From positions 1,373,001 through 1,437,000 of the forward strand of contig NZ_AP024485.1 in assembly GCF_020886695.1 (NCBI RefSeq): a DNA stretch of 64,000 nt. Reading direction: 5' to 3'. The notes under the pieces were generated by a model. That model made no database searches and had not been told where the DNA came from. It was given only the letters and a program-made list of their open reading frames with translations. This stretch comes from Pseudodesulfovibrio sediminis (lineage in GTDB: Bacteria > Desulfobacterota > Desulfovibrionia > Desulfovibrionales > Desulfovibrionaceae). The position numbers and the translations under genes were made by a program. Positions 62,742-64,000 of the stretch are shown here, one piece after another. Position 1 is the first letter of the stretch; each line of letters begins with the position of its first letter.

Positions 62742-63911
62742 ATGACCATTAAACGCCTTATTGCCGTGGCTGCCGCCATATTGCTGGTGCTTTGCGCCGG
62801 TGCCGGGGGCCTCTCCTTTTTCGTTTCAGCCCCCCCGGAGGATGTTGCGGCGTTGAACAAATCGGCGTTCGCTTCGATCGAGGATTCCATAAGCGCACCC
62901 GTCATGCGTCCCATTCCCACGGCTGTTGCCGAGCTTGTCGGGAATGGCCGTTCCCGAATATTTCCCGGCAAAGTCCGGGGCAACCGGCGCGCCGAACTGT
63001 CGTTTTCAGTTGGAGGCAAACTGGTGGCACTCAATGCCCAGGAAGGGAGCCGTGTTCAAAAAGGGCAGGAGTTGGCCCGGCTGGACCAGCGGGACTTCAT
63101 CAACGAACGGGACGCAGCCAGGGCCAGGTTCAAACAGGCAAAGCGTAATCTGACCAAATTCCGCAGCCTCCATAAGCAACGGGTGGTGACGCAGACGCAG
63201 TTCGACGATATCCGGACCGCCTATGACATTGCCCGCGCCGACCTGCAAATCGAACAAAAAGCACTGGAAGATACAGTCCTGCGCGCTCCGTTCGACGGCG
63301 TAGTCGTCAATCGGCACATTGAAAACTTCGGCTCTATCAAAAAAGAGGAAGCAATTCTCTCCCTACAGGACATATCAGGTATCGAGGTGGTCATCCAGGT
63401 CCCGGAGCGCCTTTTGGCGCGTGACGGAACGGACGGACTGACTCAGTTACAGGTCAACTTTGACGCCGATCCGCACGGGGATCGCTGGTTCAAAGCCTTG
63501 ATACATGAATATAGCATTGAGTCGGACAAAACGACCCGAACTTATGACGTTGTCGTTGCATTGGCGGCACCCGAAGACCTGAAGGTGTTTCCGGGAATGA
63601 CAGCATCCGTGCGCGCTCTTATCGACAAGAAAAACGGCTCGTCTGAAAAGCGTGGCGCAGCAATCACTCGGATTCCGGTCGAAGCCATTTGGAACGGGAT
63701 CGACGGAAAGGCGTATGTCTGGGTGATCTCCCTACAGGGGGGCCACCCCGAAAAACGGAAGGTTGAAATAGGAGCGCTGCGAGGGGATTGCGCCGAGGTG
63801 GTTAACGGACTGGAGCCGGGATCGCATGTGGCGATCGCAGGCGTCCAATCATTACAAGAAAACGCCCTTGTCCGGCCTCAGGCCGAAGGGAAGGAAGGGT
63901 TGGACGGATGA
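62742..63911 (+). CDS. RND efflux periplasmic adaptor (membrane fusion protein)
   Basis: 389 residues: an N-terminal membrane anchor or signal (about 5-28), a split lipoyl/barrel-sandwich domain (about 75-105 RAELSFSVGGKLVALNAQEG; about 180-210 LRAPFDGVVVNRHIENFGSI), and a helical hairpin between them. A beta-barrel domain (VFPGMTASVRALI) and a membrane-proximal end (GLEPGSHVAIAGVQSLQ) follow. It links an RND pump to an outer-membrane channel. About 65 residues before the first lipoyl strand are more than usual. It overlaps the pump gene by four bases. Confidence 0.87.
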   Translation: MTIKRLIAVAAAILLVLCAGAGGLSFFVSAPPEDVAALNKSAFASIEDSISAPVMRPIPTAVAELVGNGRSRIFPGKVRGNRRAELSFSVGGKLVALNAQEGSRVQKGQELARLDQRDFINERDAARARFKQAKRNLTKFRSLHKQRVVTQTQFDDIRTAYDIARADLQIEQKALEDTVLRAPFDGVVVNRHIENFGSIKKEEAILSLQDISGIEVVIQVPERLLARDGTDGLTQLQVNFDADPHGDRWFKALIHEYSIESDKTTRTYDVVVALAAPEDLKVFPGMTASVRALIDKKNGSSEKRGAAITRIPVEAIWNGIDGKAYVWVISLQGGHPEKRKVEIGALRGDCAEVVNGLEPGSHVAIAGVQSLQENALVRPQAEGKEGLDG

Positions 63912-64000
63912 ATCTGGCCGGATATTCAATGCGGCACAAGGCCGTCATGCTGGTTCTGATGAGCCTGGTTGTCCTTGGCGGAGTTTTTTCCTACGGCAGG
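63908..64000 (+). CDS. RND efflux pump, N-terminal fragment (cut by window end)
   Basis: The ATG at 63908 overlaps the adaptor stop (ATGA). The 31 visible codons show a short cytoplasmic start and the first membrane helix (AVMLVLMSLVVLGGVFSYG), as in AcrB-type pumps. The rest lies outside the window. Substrate class cannot be determined. Confidence 0.75.
   Translation, partial: MNLAGYSMRHKAVMLVLMSLVVLGGVFSYGR

Noticed and set aside
1-64000. CRISPR array
   Set aside because: No set of regularly spaced short repeats; the only tandem repeats are coding (46701-46817).

Overview
The window looks like a chromosome segment of a Desulfovibrionaceae-type bacterium (Desulfovibrio or Pseudodesulfovibrio). 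This is inferred from gene types, the mix of low-potential redox and many histidine kinases, and codon use; there is no rRNA marker here. The left 31 kb reads as ordinary chromosome. It holds the end of opgH, an aldehyde dehydrogenase, a minus-strand phosphorelay operon (2810-8607), a YciI protein next to a 51-codon relic of an acetate transporter, an outer-membrane barrel protein, and a long plus-strand transport operon (11248-21713). That operon joins a TonB-dependent receptor, an ECF-type importer, a TiaS-like IDDTD protein and a complete TonB2-type energiser (DUF3450, TtpC, ExbB, ExbD, TonB, TPR). Next come a CoA-disulfide-reductase-like flavoprotein with a rhodanese tail, a large hybrid kinase, a zinc alcohol dehydrogenase with a likely sigma-54 promoter, gap and a GAF protein.

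From about 31.6 to 41.3 kb the sequence becomes patchy: a GNAT protein, a cytoplasmic papain-like protease, a TSCPD protein, a broken yitT, two decayed IS3-family elements, small exported proteins and a 7TMR-DISM kinase/LuxR regulator pair.

From 41.4 to 55.1 kb there is a composite genomic island. Three copies of a site resembling the 3-prime end of tmRNA (41481, 42771, 54945) share a core. The third copy shares 118 bp with the first on one side and 203 bp with the second on the other side, as expected for elements inserted in tandem at one attachment site. The 12.2 kb between the second and third copies carries what I read as a ferrosome (fez) gene cluster. It has a P1B-6-type ATPase with an SCA metal motif and an N-terminal PGRIRF motif, two more proteins with the same GRIR motif, four small membrane proteins (one with a long AAPKKK tail), a Fur regulator, and a MoxR/VWA pair. 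Fur-box-like sites precede each of its three transcription units. The right end of the island holds a decayed IS3, a possible integrase stub and a DUF3800 gene.

The last 8.5 kb is a MarR-headed cluster: FmdE-like protein, a 1323-residue double CoA-dehydratase activase with DUF2229, flavodoxin, a second Fur-family regulator, a methyltransferase and an RND efflux system cut by the window end. One 16-bp motif recurs in front of three of these units and is the best candidate operator for the MarR protein. No rRNA, intact tRNA, tmRNA or CRISPR array was seen.
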